From Coriaria nepalensis (taxonomy: Eukaryota; Streptophyta; Magnoliopsida; Cucurbitales; Coriariaceae), in assembly GCA_027186245.1 (NCBI GenBank), contig CP114483.1, positions 8,886,220 to 8,950,219 on the forward strand: 64,000 nt of DNA. Reading direction: 5' to 3'. The notes under the pieces were generated by a model, which saw only the letters and a program-made list of their open reading frames with translations, was not told the origin of the DNA and searched no databases. Below, piece after piece: positions 7,745-19,708 of this stretch (the first letter of the stretch is position 1; each line of letters begins with the position of its first letter). The position numbers and the translations under genes are program-made.

Positions 7745-10700
7745 AATAGATTAATTGCAAGTTATGTAAGAAAATCACGTTTGAAGGGCGAAAATAGAAT
7801 TCGTTCGAATTAATTTATAATGATTTCATGACTAGAAGAGACTTAATGAAATGATTTTAAGGCTAAACAAATGCAGTGTTTCCTTGAATCGATCAACAAC
7901 AAATTATGCTCGGAAGTCATGTTTAAAGGGCGAATTTCGTTCGAAGTGATTTAGAATGATTTAATAACCAAAAGAGATGCAATAATATGACTTTAAGGCT
8001 AAAAAAATGCATAGTTGCCTTCAATAGATCAATTGCAAGTTATGCGTCAGAGTCGTGTTTTAAATGAAAAAATAGAATTGGTTCGACGTGCTTCCAAATA
8101 ATTTAACGATATGAAAAGAGTGAATGATATGCTTTTTAAGGCTAAAATAATGCATTGTTGTCTGAAATAGATTAATCGCAAGTTATGTAAGAAAATCATG
8201 TTTGAAGGGCGAAAATGGAATTCGTTCGAATTAATTTAGAATGATTTAATCACTACAAGAGACTCAATGACATGATTTTACGGCTAAACAAATGCATTGT
8301 TGCCGTCAATAGATCAACTGCAACTTATGCAAGAAAGTCATGTTTAAAGTGCGAATTTCATTCGAAGTGATTTCGAATGATTTAATGACTGAAAGAGATT
8401 CAATTATATGACTTTCAGGCTAAAAAAATGCATAGTTTCCTTCAATAGATCAATTGCAAGTTATGCATCAAAGTCGTGTTTTAAATGCAAAAATAGAATT
8501 GGTTCGACGTGCTTTCAAATAATTTAATGATATGAAAAGACTGAATGATATGCTTTTTAAGGCTAAAATAATGCATTGTTGTCTGCAATAGATTAATTGC
8601 AAGTTATGGAAGAAAATCATGTTTGAAGGGCGAAAATGGAATTCGTTCGAATTAATTTAGAATGATTTAATCACTACAAGAGACTCAATGACATGATTTT
8701 ACGGCTAAACAAATGCATTGTTGCCGTCAATAGATCAACTGCAAGTTATGCAAGAAAGTCATGTTTAAAGTGCGAATTTCATTCGAAGTGATTTAGAATG
8801 ATTTAATGACTTAAAGAGATTCAATTATACGACTTTCAGGCTAAAAAAATGCATAGTTGCCTTCAATAGATCAATTGCAAGTTATGCATCAAAGTCGTGT
8901 TTTAAATGCAAAAATAGAATTGGTTCGACGTGCTTTCAAATAATTTAATGATATGAAAAGACTGAATGATATGCTTTTTAAGGCTAAAATAATGCATTGT
9001 TGTCTGCAATAGATTAATTGCAAGTTATGGAAGAAAATCATGTTTGAAGGGCGAAAATCGAATTCGTTCGAATTAATTTAGAATGATTTAATCACTACAA
9101 GAGACTCAATGACATGATTTTACGGCTAAACAAATGCATTGTTGCCGTCAATAGATCAACTGCAAGTTATGCAAGAAAGTCATGTTTAAAGTGCGAATTT
9201 CATTCGAAGTGATTTAGAATGATTTAATGACTTAAGGAGATGCAATAATATGGCTTTAAGGCTAAAAAAATGCATAGTTGCCTTCAATAGATCAATTGCA
9301 AGTTATGCATCAAAGTCGTGTTTTAAATGCAAAAATAGAATTGGTTCGACGTGCTTTCAAATAATTTAATGATATGAAAAGACTGAATGATATGCTTTTT
9401 AAGGCTAAAATAATGCATTGTTGTCTGCAATAGATTAATTGCAAGTTATGGAAGAAAATCATGTTTGAAGGGCGAAAATCGAATTCGTTAGAATTAATTT
9501 AGAATGATTTAATCACTACAAGAGACTCAATGACATGATTTTAAGGCTAAACAAATGCATTGTTGACGTCAATAGATCAACTGCAAGTTATGCACGAAAG
9601 CCATGTTTAAAGTGCGAATTTCATTCGAAGTGATTTAGAATGATTTAATGACTGAAAGAGATTCAATTATACGACTTTCAGGCTAAAAAAATGCATAGTT
9701 GCCTTCAATAGATCAATTGCAAGTTATTCGCGAAGGTCGTGTTTTAAATGCAAAAGTAGAATTTGTTTGAAGTGCTTTCAAACAATTTAATGACATGAAA
9801 AGACTGAATGACATGCTTTTTATGGCTAAAGGAATGCATTGTTGTCTGCAATAGATTAATTGCAAGTTATGTAAGAAAATCATGTGTGAGGGGCGAAAAT
9901 CGAATTCGTTCGAATGAATTTATTATGATTTCATGACTAGAAGAGACTTAATGAAATGATTTTAAGGCTAAACAAATGCAGTGTTTCCTTGAATCGATCA
10001 ACAACAAGTTATGCTCGAAAGTCATGTTTAAAGGGCGAATTTCGTTCGAAGAGATTTAGAATGATTTAATGACCAAAAGAGATGCAATAATATGACTTTA
10101 AGGCTAAAAAAATGCATAGTTGCCTTCAATAGATCATTTGCAGGTTATGCATGAAAGTCGTGTTTTAAATGCAAAAATAGAATTGGTTCGACGTGCTTTC
10201 AAATAATTTAATGATATGAAAAGACCGAATGATATGCATTTTAAGGCTAAAATAATGCATTGTCGTCTGCAATACATTAATTGCAAGTTATGTAAGAAAA
10301 TCAGGTTTGAAGGGCGAAAATCGAATTCGTTCGAATTAATTCAGAATGATTTAATCACTACAAGAGACTCAATGACATGATTTTAAGGCAAAACAAATGC
10401 ATTGGTGCCGTCAATAGATCAACTGCAAGTTATGCACGAAAGTCATGTTTAAAGTGTGAATTTCGTTCGAAGTGATTTAGAATGATTTAATGACTGAATA
10501 AGACCCAATAATACGATTTTAAGGCTAAAAAAAATACATAGTTGCCTTCAATAGATCAATTGCAAGTTATTCGCGAAGGTCGTGTTTTAAATGCAAAAAT
10601 AGAATTTGTTTGAAGTGCTTTCAAACAATTTAATGACATGAAAAGACTGAATGACATGCTTTTTATGGCTAAAGGAATGCATTGTTGTCTGCAATAGATT

Positions 10701-10750
10701 AATTGCAAGTTATGTAAGAAAATCACGTTTGAAGGGCGAAAATAGAATTC
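7745..10750 (+). repeat. 2,948-bp HOR, copy 2, with 58-bp return into the next unit
   Basis: This is the tandem partner of 4,797-7,744 at a constant offset of 2,948 bp with no indel. It contains the same internal trimer triplication (tacggc markers at 8,279, 8,700 and 9,121). Homology continues about 58 bp into the start of a third unit and stops at 10,751, where gaattcttt replaces gaattcgtt. The very low divergence makes this one of the youngest amplifications in the window. An assembly duplication is a possible alternative, though the few fixed differences argue for two real copies. Confidence 0.92.
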
Positions 10751-11831
10751 TTTCGAATTAATTTATAATGATTTCATGACTAGAAGAGACTCAATGAAAT
10801 GATTTTAAGGCTAAACAAATGCAGTGTTTCCTTGAATCGATCAACAACAAGTTATGCTCGAAAGTCATGTTTAAAGGGCGAATTTCGTTCGAAGAGATTT
10901 ATAATGATTTAATGACCAAAAGAGATGCAATAATATGACTTTAAGGCTAAAAAAATGCATAGTTGCCTTCAATAGATCATTTGCAGGTTATGCATGAAAG
11001 TCGTGTTTTAAATGCAAAAATAGAATTGGTTCGACGTGCTTTCAAATACTTTAATGATATGAAAAGACAGAATGATATGCATTTTAAGGGTAAAATAATG
11101 CATTGTCGTCTGCAATAGATTAATTGCAAGTTATGTAAGAAAATCATGTTTGAAGGGCGAAAATCGAATTCGTTCGAATTAATTTAGAATGATTTAATCA
11201 CTACAAGAGACTCAATGACATGATTTTAAGGCTAAACAAATGCATTGGTGCCGTCAATATATCAACTGCAAAGTTATGCACGAAAGTCATGTTTAAAGTG
11301 TGAATTTCGTTCGAAGTGATTTAGAATGATTTAATGACTGAATAAGACCCAATAATACGACTTTAAGGCTAAAAAAATGCATAGTTGCCTTCAATAGATC
11401 AATTGCAAGTTATTCACGAAGGTCGTGTTTTAAATGCAAAAATAGAATTTGTTTAGAGAGCTTTCAAACAATTTAATGACATGAGAAGACTGAATGACAT
11501 GCTTTTTATGGCTAAAGGAATGCATTGATGTCCTGAATAGATTAATTGCAAGTTATGTAAGAAAATCACGTTTGAAGGGCGAAAATAGAATTCGTTCGAA
11601 TTAATTTATAATGATTTCATGACTAGAAGAGACTTAATGAAATGATTTTAAGGCTAAACAAATGCAGTGTTTCCTTGAATCGATCAACAACAAATTATGC
11701 TCGGAAGTCATGTTTAAAGGGCGAATTTCGTTCGAAGTGATTTAGAATGATTTAATAACCAAAAGAGATGCAATAATATGACTTTAAGGCTAAAAAAATG
11801 CATAGTTGCCTTCAATAGATCAATTGCAAGT
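10751..11831 (+). repeat. Resumption of the 4.0-5.1 kb sequence after the duplication
   Basis: This stretch corresponds to about 4,006-5,092 at an offset of 6,739 bp (16 trimers). Shared rare features are the extra base in atatatcaactgcaaag (4,520 and 11,259), cctgaatag (4,794 and 11,533), caacaaattatgctcgg (4,948 and 11,687) and tttaataacc (5,012 and 11,751). A few private changes occur, for example gtttagagagc at 11,450. Homology ends near 11,831, where tgcgtcagag is replaced by tgcatgaaaatcg. Confidence 0.8.
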
Positions 11832-12839
11832 TATGCATGAAAATCGTGTTTTAAATGCAAAAATAGAATTGGTTTGATGTGCTTTCAAATAATTTAATGA
11901 TATGAAAAGACTAAATGATATGTATTTTAAGGCTAAGATAATGCATTGTTGTCTGCAATAGATTAATTGCAAGTTATGTAAGAAAATCATGTTTGAAGGG
12001 CGAAAATTGAATTCGTTCGAATTTATTTAGAATGATTTAATCACTACATTAGACTCAATGACATGATTTTAAGGCTAAACAAATGCATTGTTGCCTTCAA
12101 TAGATCAACTGCAAGATTTGCACGAAAGTCATGTTTAAAGTGTGAATTTCGTTCGAAGTGATTTAGAATGATTTATTGACTGAATAAGACCCAATAATAC
12201 GACTTTAAGGTTAAAAAAAAATGCATAGTTGCCTTCAATAGATCAATTGCAAGTGATGCATCAAAGTCGTGTTTTAAATGCAAAAATAGAATTGGTTCGA
12301 CGTGCTTTCAAATAATTTAATGATATGAAAAGACTGAATGATATGCATTTTAAAGCGAAAATAATGCATTGTTGTCTGCAATAGATTAATTGCAAGTTAT
12401 GTAAGAAAATCATGTTTGAGGGGCGAAAATCGAATTCGTTCGAATTAATTTATAATGATTTCATGACTAGAAGAGACTCAATGAAATGATTTTAAGGCTA
12501 AACTAACGCCGTGTTTCCTTGGATCGATCAACAACAAGTTATGCTCGAAAGTCATGTTTCAAGGGCGAATTTCGTTCGAAGAGATTTAGAATGATTTAAT
12601 GACCAAAAGAGATGCAATAATATTGACTTTAAGGCTAAAAAAATGCATAGTTGCCTTCAATAGATCAATTGCAAGTTATGCATCAAAGTCGTGTTTTAAA
12701 TGCAAAAATAGAATTGGTTCGACGTTCTTTCAAATAATTTAACGATATGTAAAGACTGAACGATATGCTTTTTAAGGCTAAAATAATGCATTGTTGTCTG
12801 CAATAGATTAATTGCAAGTTATGGAAGAAAATCATGTTT

Positions 12840-13847
12840 GAAGGGCGAAAATTGAATTCGTTTGAATTTGTTTAGAATGATTTGATCACTACAAGAGACT
12901 CAATGACATGATTTTAAGGCTAAACAAATGCATTGTTGCCTTCAATAGATCAACTGCAAGTTATGCACGAAAGTCATGTTTCAAGTGCGTATGTCGTTTG
13001 AAGTGATTGAGAATGATTTAATGGCTGAAAGAGACGCAAGTATACGACTTTAACGCTAAAAATATGCATAGTTGCCTTTAATAGATCATTTGCAGGTTAT
13101 GCAAGAAAGTCGTGTTTTAAATGCGAAAATAGAATTGGTTCGACGTGCTTTCAAATAATTTAATGATATGAAAAAACTGAATGATATGCTTTTTAAGGCG
13201 AAAATAATGCATTGTTGTCTGCAATAGATTAATTGCAAGTTATGTAAGAAAATCATGTTTGAAGGGAAAAAATCGAATTCGTTCGAATTAATTTAGAATG
13301 ATTAAATTACTACAAGAGACTAAATGAAATGATTTTAAGGCTAAACAAATGCATTGTTGCCGTCAATAGATCAACTCCAAGTTACGCACGAAAGTCATGT
13401 TTAAAGTGTGAATTTCATTCGAAGTCATTTAGAATGATTTAATGACTGAATAAGACCCAATAATACGACTTTAATGTTAAAAAAAATGCATAGTTGCCTT
13501 CAATAGATCAATTGCAAGTTCTGCATCAAAGTCGTGTTTTAAATGCAAAAATAGAGTTGGTTTGACGTGCTTTCAAATAATTTAACGATATGAGAAGACT
13601 GAATGATATGCTTTTTAAGGCTAAAATAATGCATTGTTGTTTTAAATAGATTAATTGCAAGTTATGTAAGAAAATCATGTTTGTAGGGCGAAAATTGAAT
13701 TCGTTTGAATTCATTTAGAATGATTTAGTCACTACAAGAGACTCAATGACATGATTTTAAGGCTAAACAAATGCATTGTTGCCTTCAATAGATCAACTGC
13801 AAGTTATGCACGGAAGTCATGTTTAAAGTGTGAATTTCGTTCGAAGT
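12840..13847 (+). repeat. Dispersed duplicate of 25,331-26,338
   Basis: The offset is a constant 12,491 bp. Shared rare variants are gaaaaaactgaatg (13,170 and 25,661), aaggcgaaaataatgc (13,196 and 25,687), atgattaaattac (13,298 and 25,789), caactccaagttacgc (13,373 and 25,864) and tttgtagggcg (13,679 and 26,170). The blocks part at tcgaagtgct versus tcgaagtcat. About 1 kb or more is shared. Confidence 0.85.
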
Positions 13848-14032
13848 GCTTTAGAATGATTTTAATGACTGAAAGAGACGCAAGTATACGACTTTAAGGC
13901 TAAAAAAATACATAGTTGCCTTCAATAGAGCATTTGCAGATTATGCATGAAAGTCGTGTTTTAAATGCAAAAATAGAATTGGTTCAACGTACTTTTAAAT
14001 AATTTAATGATATGAAAAGACAGAATGATATG

Positions 14033-15470
14033 CTTTTTATGGCTAAAGGAATGCATTGATGTCCTCAATAGATTAATTGCAAGTTATGTAAGAAAATCAC
14101 GTTTGAAGGGCGAAATTAGAATTCTTTCGAATTAATTTATAATGATTTCATGACTAGAAGAGACTCAATGAAATGATTTTAAGGCTAAACAAATGCAGTG
14201 TTTCCTTGAATCGATCAACAACAAGTTATGCTCGAAAGTCATGTTTAAAGGGCGAATTTCGTTCGAAGAGATTTAGAATGATTTAATGACCAAAAGAGAT
14301 GCAATAATATGACTTTAAGGCTAAAAAAATGCATAGTTGCCTTCAATAGATCAATTGCAAGTTATGCATCCAAGTCGTGTTTTAAATGCAAAAATAGAAT
14401 TGGTTCGACGGGCTTTCAAATAATTTAACGATATGAAAAGACTGAATGATATGCTTTTTAAGGCTAAAATAATGCATTGTTGTCTGCAATAGATTAATTG
14501 CAAGTTATGGAAGAAAATCATGTTTGAAGGGCGAAAATTTAATTCGTTTGAATTTGTTTAGAATGATTTGATCACTACAAGAGACTCAATGACATGATTT
14601 TCAGGCTAAACAAATGCATTGTTGCCTTCAATAGATCAACTGCAAGTTATGCACGAAAGTCATGTTTCAAGTGCGTATTTCGTTTGAAGTGATTGATAAT
14701 GATTTAATGACTGAAAGAGACGCAAGTATACGACTTTAACGCTAAAAATATGCATAGTTGCCTTCAATAGATCATTTGCAGGTTATGCAAGAAAGTCGTG
14801 TTTTAAATGCAAAAATAGAATTGGTTCGACGTGGTTTCAAATAATTTAAGGATATGAAAAGACAGAATGATATGCATTTTAAGGCTAAAATAATGCATTG
14901 TTGTCTGCAATAGATTAATTGCAAGTTATGTAAGAAAATCATGATTGAAGGGCGACAATCGAATTCGTTCGAATTAATTTAGAATGATTTAATCACTACA
15001 AGATACTCAATGACATGATTTTAAGGCTAAACAAATGCATTGGTGCCGTCAATAGATCAACTGCAAGTTATGCACGAAAGTCATGTTTAAAGTGTGAATT
15101 TCGTTCGAAGTGATTTAGAATGATTTAATGACTGAATAAGACCCAATAATACGACTTTAAGGCTAAAAAAAATGCATAGTTGCCTTCAATAGATCAATTG
15201 CAAGTTATTCACGAAGGTCGTGTTTTAAATGCAAAAATAGAATTTGTTTGAAATGCTTCCAAACAATTTAATGACATGAAAAGGCTGAGTGACATGCTTT
15301 TTATGGCTAAAGGAATGCATTGATGTCCTCAATAGATTAATTGCAGTTTATGTAAGAAAATCACGTGTGAAGGGCGAAAATAGAATTCGTTCGAATTAAT
15401 TTATAACGATTTCATGACTAGAAGAGACTCAATGAAATGATTTTAAGGATAAACAAATGCAATATTTCCT
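14033..15470 (+). repeat. Dispersed duplicate of 27,367-28,804
   Basis: The offset is 13,334 bp. Shared rare variants are catccaagtcg (14,367 and 27,701), aatttaaggatatg (14,844 and 28,178), acaagatactcaa (14,998 and 28,332), and aaggctgagtgacatg (15,281 and 28,615). The first 600 bp of this block also match 16,560-17,165 at an offset of 2,527 bp (six trimers plus 1), so the sequence exists three times. Confidence 0.8.
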
Positions 15471-15779
15471 TGAATCGATCAACAACAAGTTATGCTCGAA
15501 AGTCATGTTTAAAGGGCGAATTTCATTCGGAGTGATGTAGAATGATTTAATGACCAAAGAGATGCAATAATATGACTTTAAGGCTAAAAAAATGCATAGT
15601 TGCCTTCAATAGATCAATTGCTAGTTATGCATCAAAGTCGTGTTTTAAATGCAAAAATAGAATTGGTTCGATGTGCTTTCAAATAATTTAATGATATGAA
15701 AAGATTGAATGATATGCATTTTAAGGCTAAAATAATGCATTGTTGCCTGCAATAGATTAATTGGAAGTTATGTAAGAAA

Positions 15780-17130
15780 ATAATGTTTGAAGGGCGAAAA
15801 TCGAATTCGTTCGAATTAATTTAGAATCATTTAATCACTACAAGAGACTCAATGATATGATTTTAAGGCTACACAAATGCATTGTTGCCGTCAATAGATC
15901 AACTGCAAGTTATGCACGAAACTCATGTTTAATGTGCGAATTTCGTTCGAAGTGATTTAGAATGATTTAATGACTGAAAGAGATTCAATTATACGACTTT
16001 CAGGCTAAAAAAATGCATAGGTGCCTTCAATAGATCATTTGCAAGTTATGCATGAAAGTTGTGTTTTAAATGCAAAAATAGAATTGGTTCGATGTGCTTT
16101 CAAATAATTTAATGATATGAAAAGACAGAATGATATGCATTTTAAGGCTAAAATAATGCATTGTTGTCTGCAATAGATTAATTGCAAGTTATGTAAGAAA
16201 ATCATGATTGAAGGGCGACAATCGAATTCATTCGAATTAATTTAGAATGATTTAATCACTACAAGAGACTCAATGACATGATTTTAAGGCTAAACAAATG
16301 CATTGGTGCCGTCAATAGATCAACTGCAAGTTATGCACGAAAGTCATGTTTGAAGTGTGAATTTCGTTCGAAGTGATTTAGAATGATTTAATGACTGAAT
16401 AAGACCCAATAATACGACTTTAAGGCTAAAAAAAATGCATAGTTGCCTTCAATAGATCAATTGCAAGTTATTCGCGAAGGTCGTGTTTTAAATGCAAAAA
16501 TAGAATTTGTTTGAAGTGCTTTCAAACAATTTAATGACATGAAAAGACTGAATGACATGCTTTTTATGGCTAAAGGAATGCATTGATGTCCTCAATAGAT
16601 TAATTGCAAGTTATGTAAGAAAATCACGTTTGAAGGGCGAAATTAGAATTCTTTCGAATTAATTTATAATGGTTTCATGACTAGAAGAGACTCAATGAAA
16701 TGATTTTAAGGCTAAACAAATGCAGTGTTTCCTTGAATCAATCAACAACAAGTTATGCTCGAAAGTCATGTTTAAAGGGCGAATTTCGTTCGAAGAGATT
16801 TAGAATGATTTAATGACCAAAAGAGATGCAATAAAATGACTTTAAGGCTAAAAAAATGCATAGTTGCCTTCAATAGATCAATTGCAAGTTATGCATCAAA
16901 GTCGTGTTTTAAATGCAAAAATAGAATTGGTTCGACGGGCTTTCAAATAATTTAACGATATGAAAAGACTGAATGATATGCTTTTTAAGGCTAAAATAAT
17001 GCATTGTTGTCTGCAATAGATTAATTGCAAGTTATGGAAGAAAATCATGTTTGAAGGGCGAAAATTTAATTCGTTTGAATTTGTTTAGAATGATTTGATC
17101 ACTACAAGAGACTCAATGACATGATTTTCA
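15780..17130 (+). repeat. Dispersed duplicate of 26,587-27,937
   Basis: The offset is 10,807 bp. Shared rare variants are gaatcatttaatc (15,824 and 26,631), ctacacaaatgc leaders with acgaaactcatgtttaatg, gcgacaatcgaattcattc (16,215 and 27,022), ataatggtttcatg and gcgaaaatttaattcg (17,058 and 27,865). The partner of its left neighbour lies at a different offset, so the two arrays are rearranged relative to each other. Confidence 0.8.
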
Positions 17131-17149
17131 GGCTAAACAAATGCATTGT

Positions 17150-19708
17150 TGCCTTCAATAGATCAACTACAAGTTATGCACGAAAGTCATGTTTAAAGTG
17201 CGAATTTGGTTCGGAGTGATTCAGAATGATTTAATGACTGAAAGAGATGCAAGTATACGACTTTAAGGCTAAAAAAATGCATAGTTGCCCTCAATAGATC
17301 ATTTGCAGGTTATGCATGAAAGTCGTGTTTTAAATGCAAAAATAGAATTGGTTCGATGTGCTTTCAAATAATTTAATGATATGAAAAGACTGAATGATAT
17401 GCATTTTAAGGCTAAAATAATGCATTGTTGCCTGCAATAGATTAATTGGAATTTATGTAAGAAAATAATGTTTGAAGGGCGAAAATCGAATTCGTTCGAA
17501 TTAATTTAGAATGATTTAATCACTACAAGAGACTCAATGAAATGATTTTAAGGCTACACAAATGCATTGTTGCCGTCAATAGATCAACTGCAAGTTATGC
17601 ACGAAACTCATGTTTAATGTGCGAATTTCATTCGAAGTGATTTAGAATGATTTAATGACTGAAAGAGATTCAATTATACGACTTTCAGGCTAAAAAAATG
17701 CATAGGTGCCTTCAATAGATCATTTGCAAGTTATGCATGAAAGTTGTGTTTTAAATGCAAAAATAGAATTGGTTCGACGTGCTTTCAAATAACTTAATGA
17801 TATGAAAAGACTGAATGATATTCATTTTAAGGCTAAAATAATGCATTGTTGCCTGCCATAGATTAATTGCAAGTTATTTAAGAAAATCATGTTTGAAGGG
17901 CGAAAATCGAATTCGTTCGAATTAATTTAAAATGATTTAATCACTACAAGAGACTCAATGACATGATTTTCAGGCTAAACAAATGCATTGTTGCCGTCAA
18001 TAGATCAACTGCAAGTTATGCACGAAAGTCATGTTTAAAGGGCGAATTTCGTTCGAAGTGATTTAGAATGATTTAATGACCAAAAGAGATGCAATAATAT
18101 GACTTTAAGGCTAAAAAAATGCATAGTTGCCTTCAATAGATCAATTGCAAGTTATGCATCAAAGTCGTGTTTTAAATGTAAAAAGAGAATTGGTTCGACG
18201 TGATTTCAAATAATTTAACGATATGAAAAGACTGAATATATTTTAAGGCTAAAATAATGCATTGTTGTCTGCAATAGATTAATTGCAAGTTATGTAAAAA
18301 AATCATGTTTGAAGGGCAAAAATTGAATTCGTTTGAATTTATTTAGAATGATTTATTCACTACAAGAGACTCAATGACATGATTTTGAGGCTAAACAAAT
18401 GCATTGTCGCCTTCAATAGATCAACTGCAAGTTATGCACGAAAGTCATGCTTAATGTGCGAATTTCGTTCGAAGTGATTTAGAATGATTTAATGACCAAA
18501 TGAGATGCAATAATATGACTTTAAGGCTAAAAAAATGCATAGTTGCCTTCAATAGATCAATTGCAAGTTCTGCATCAAAGTCGTGTTTTAAATGCAAAAA
18601 TAGAATTGGTTTGACGTGCTTTCAAATAATTTAACGATATGAAAAGACTGAATGATATGCTTTTTAAGGCTAAAATAATGCATTGTTGTCTGCAATAGAT
18701 TAATTGCAAGTTATGTAAGAAAATCATGTTTGAAGGGCGAAAATTGAATTCGTTTGAATTTGTTTAGAATGATTTGATCACTACACGAGACTCAATGACA
18801 AGATTTTAAGGCTAAACAAATGCATTGTTGCCTTCAATAGATCAACTGCAAGTTATGCACGAAAGTCATGTTTCAAGTGCGTATTTGGTTCGAAGTGATT
18901 TAGAATGATTTAATGACTGAAAGAGACGCAAGTATACGACTTTAAGGATAACAATATGCATAGTTGCCTTCAATAGATCATTTGCAAGTTATGCATGAAA
19001 GTCGTGTTTTAATTGCAAAAATAGAATTGGTTCGACGTGCTTCCAAATAATTTAATGATATGAAAAGACAGAATGATATGCATTTTAAGGCTAAAATAAT
19101 GCATTGTTGTCTGCAATAGATTAATTGCAAGTTATTTAAGAAAATCATGTTTGAAGGGCGAAAATCGAATTTGTTCGAATTAATTTAAAATGGTTTAATC
19201 ACTACAAGAGACTCAATGACATGATTTTAAGGCTAAACAAATGCATTGTTGCCGTCAATAGATCAACTGCAAGTTATGCACGAAAGTCATGTTTAAAGGG
19301 CGAATTTCGTTCGAAGTGATTTAGAATGATTTAATGACCAAAAGACATGCAATAATATGACTTTAAGGCTAAAAAAATGCATAGTTGCCTTCAATAGATC
19401 AATTGCAAGTTCTGCATCAAAGTCGTGTTTTAAATGCAAAAATAGAGTTGGTTTGACGTGCTTTCAAATAATTTAACGATATGAAAAGACTGAATGATGT
19501 GCTTTTTAAGGCTAAAATAATGCATTGTTGGCTGCAATAGATTAATTGCAAGTTATGTAAGAAAATCATGTTTGAAGGGCGAAAATTGAATTCGTTTGAA
19601 TTTGTTTAGAATGATTTGATCACTACAAGAGACTCAATGACATGATTTTAAGGCTAAACAAATGCATTGTTGCCTTCAATAGATCAACTGCAAGTTATGC
19701 ACGAAAGT
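17150..19708 (+). repeat. Dispersed duplicate of 30,063-32,621
   Basis: The offset is 12,913 bp over about 2.56 kb, the longest dispersed match in the mosaic zone. Shared rare variants are caactacaag with tttggttcggag (17,164 and 30,077), gatattcattttaagg, the 5-bp deletion actgaatatatttt (18,231 and 31,144), ctacacgagac and aatgatgtgctt (19,493 and 32,406). Homology ends where gtaatgtttaaag meets gtcatgtttcaag. Confidence 0.85.
18231..18250 (+). repeat. A monomer with 5-bp deletion, copy 1
   Basis: The A tail reads actgaatatattttaagg instead of actgaatgatatgcatttt. The same deletion recurs at 31,144, which anchors the 12,913-bp duplication. The loss also explains why the 17,552 to 20,073 leader spacing is 2,521 bp rather than six full trimers (2,526). 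Confidence 0.8.

Noticed and set aside
13526..13714. 62-codon open frame on the minus strand inside the satellite
   Set aside because: It runs across A and B monomers and exists only because of one local variant (tttaaatag). In the duplicate block at 26,017-26,205 the usual tttcaatag restores a stop. No start context, domain or composition suggests a gene.
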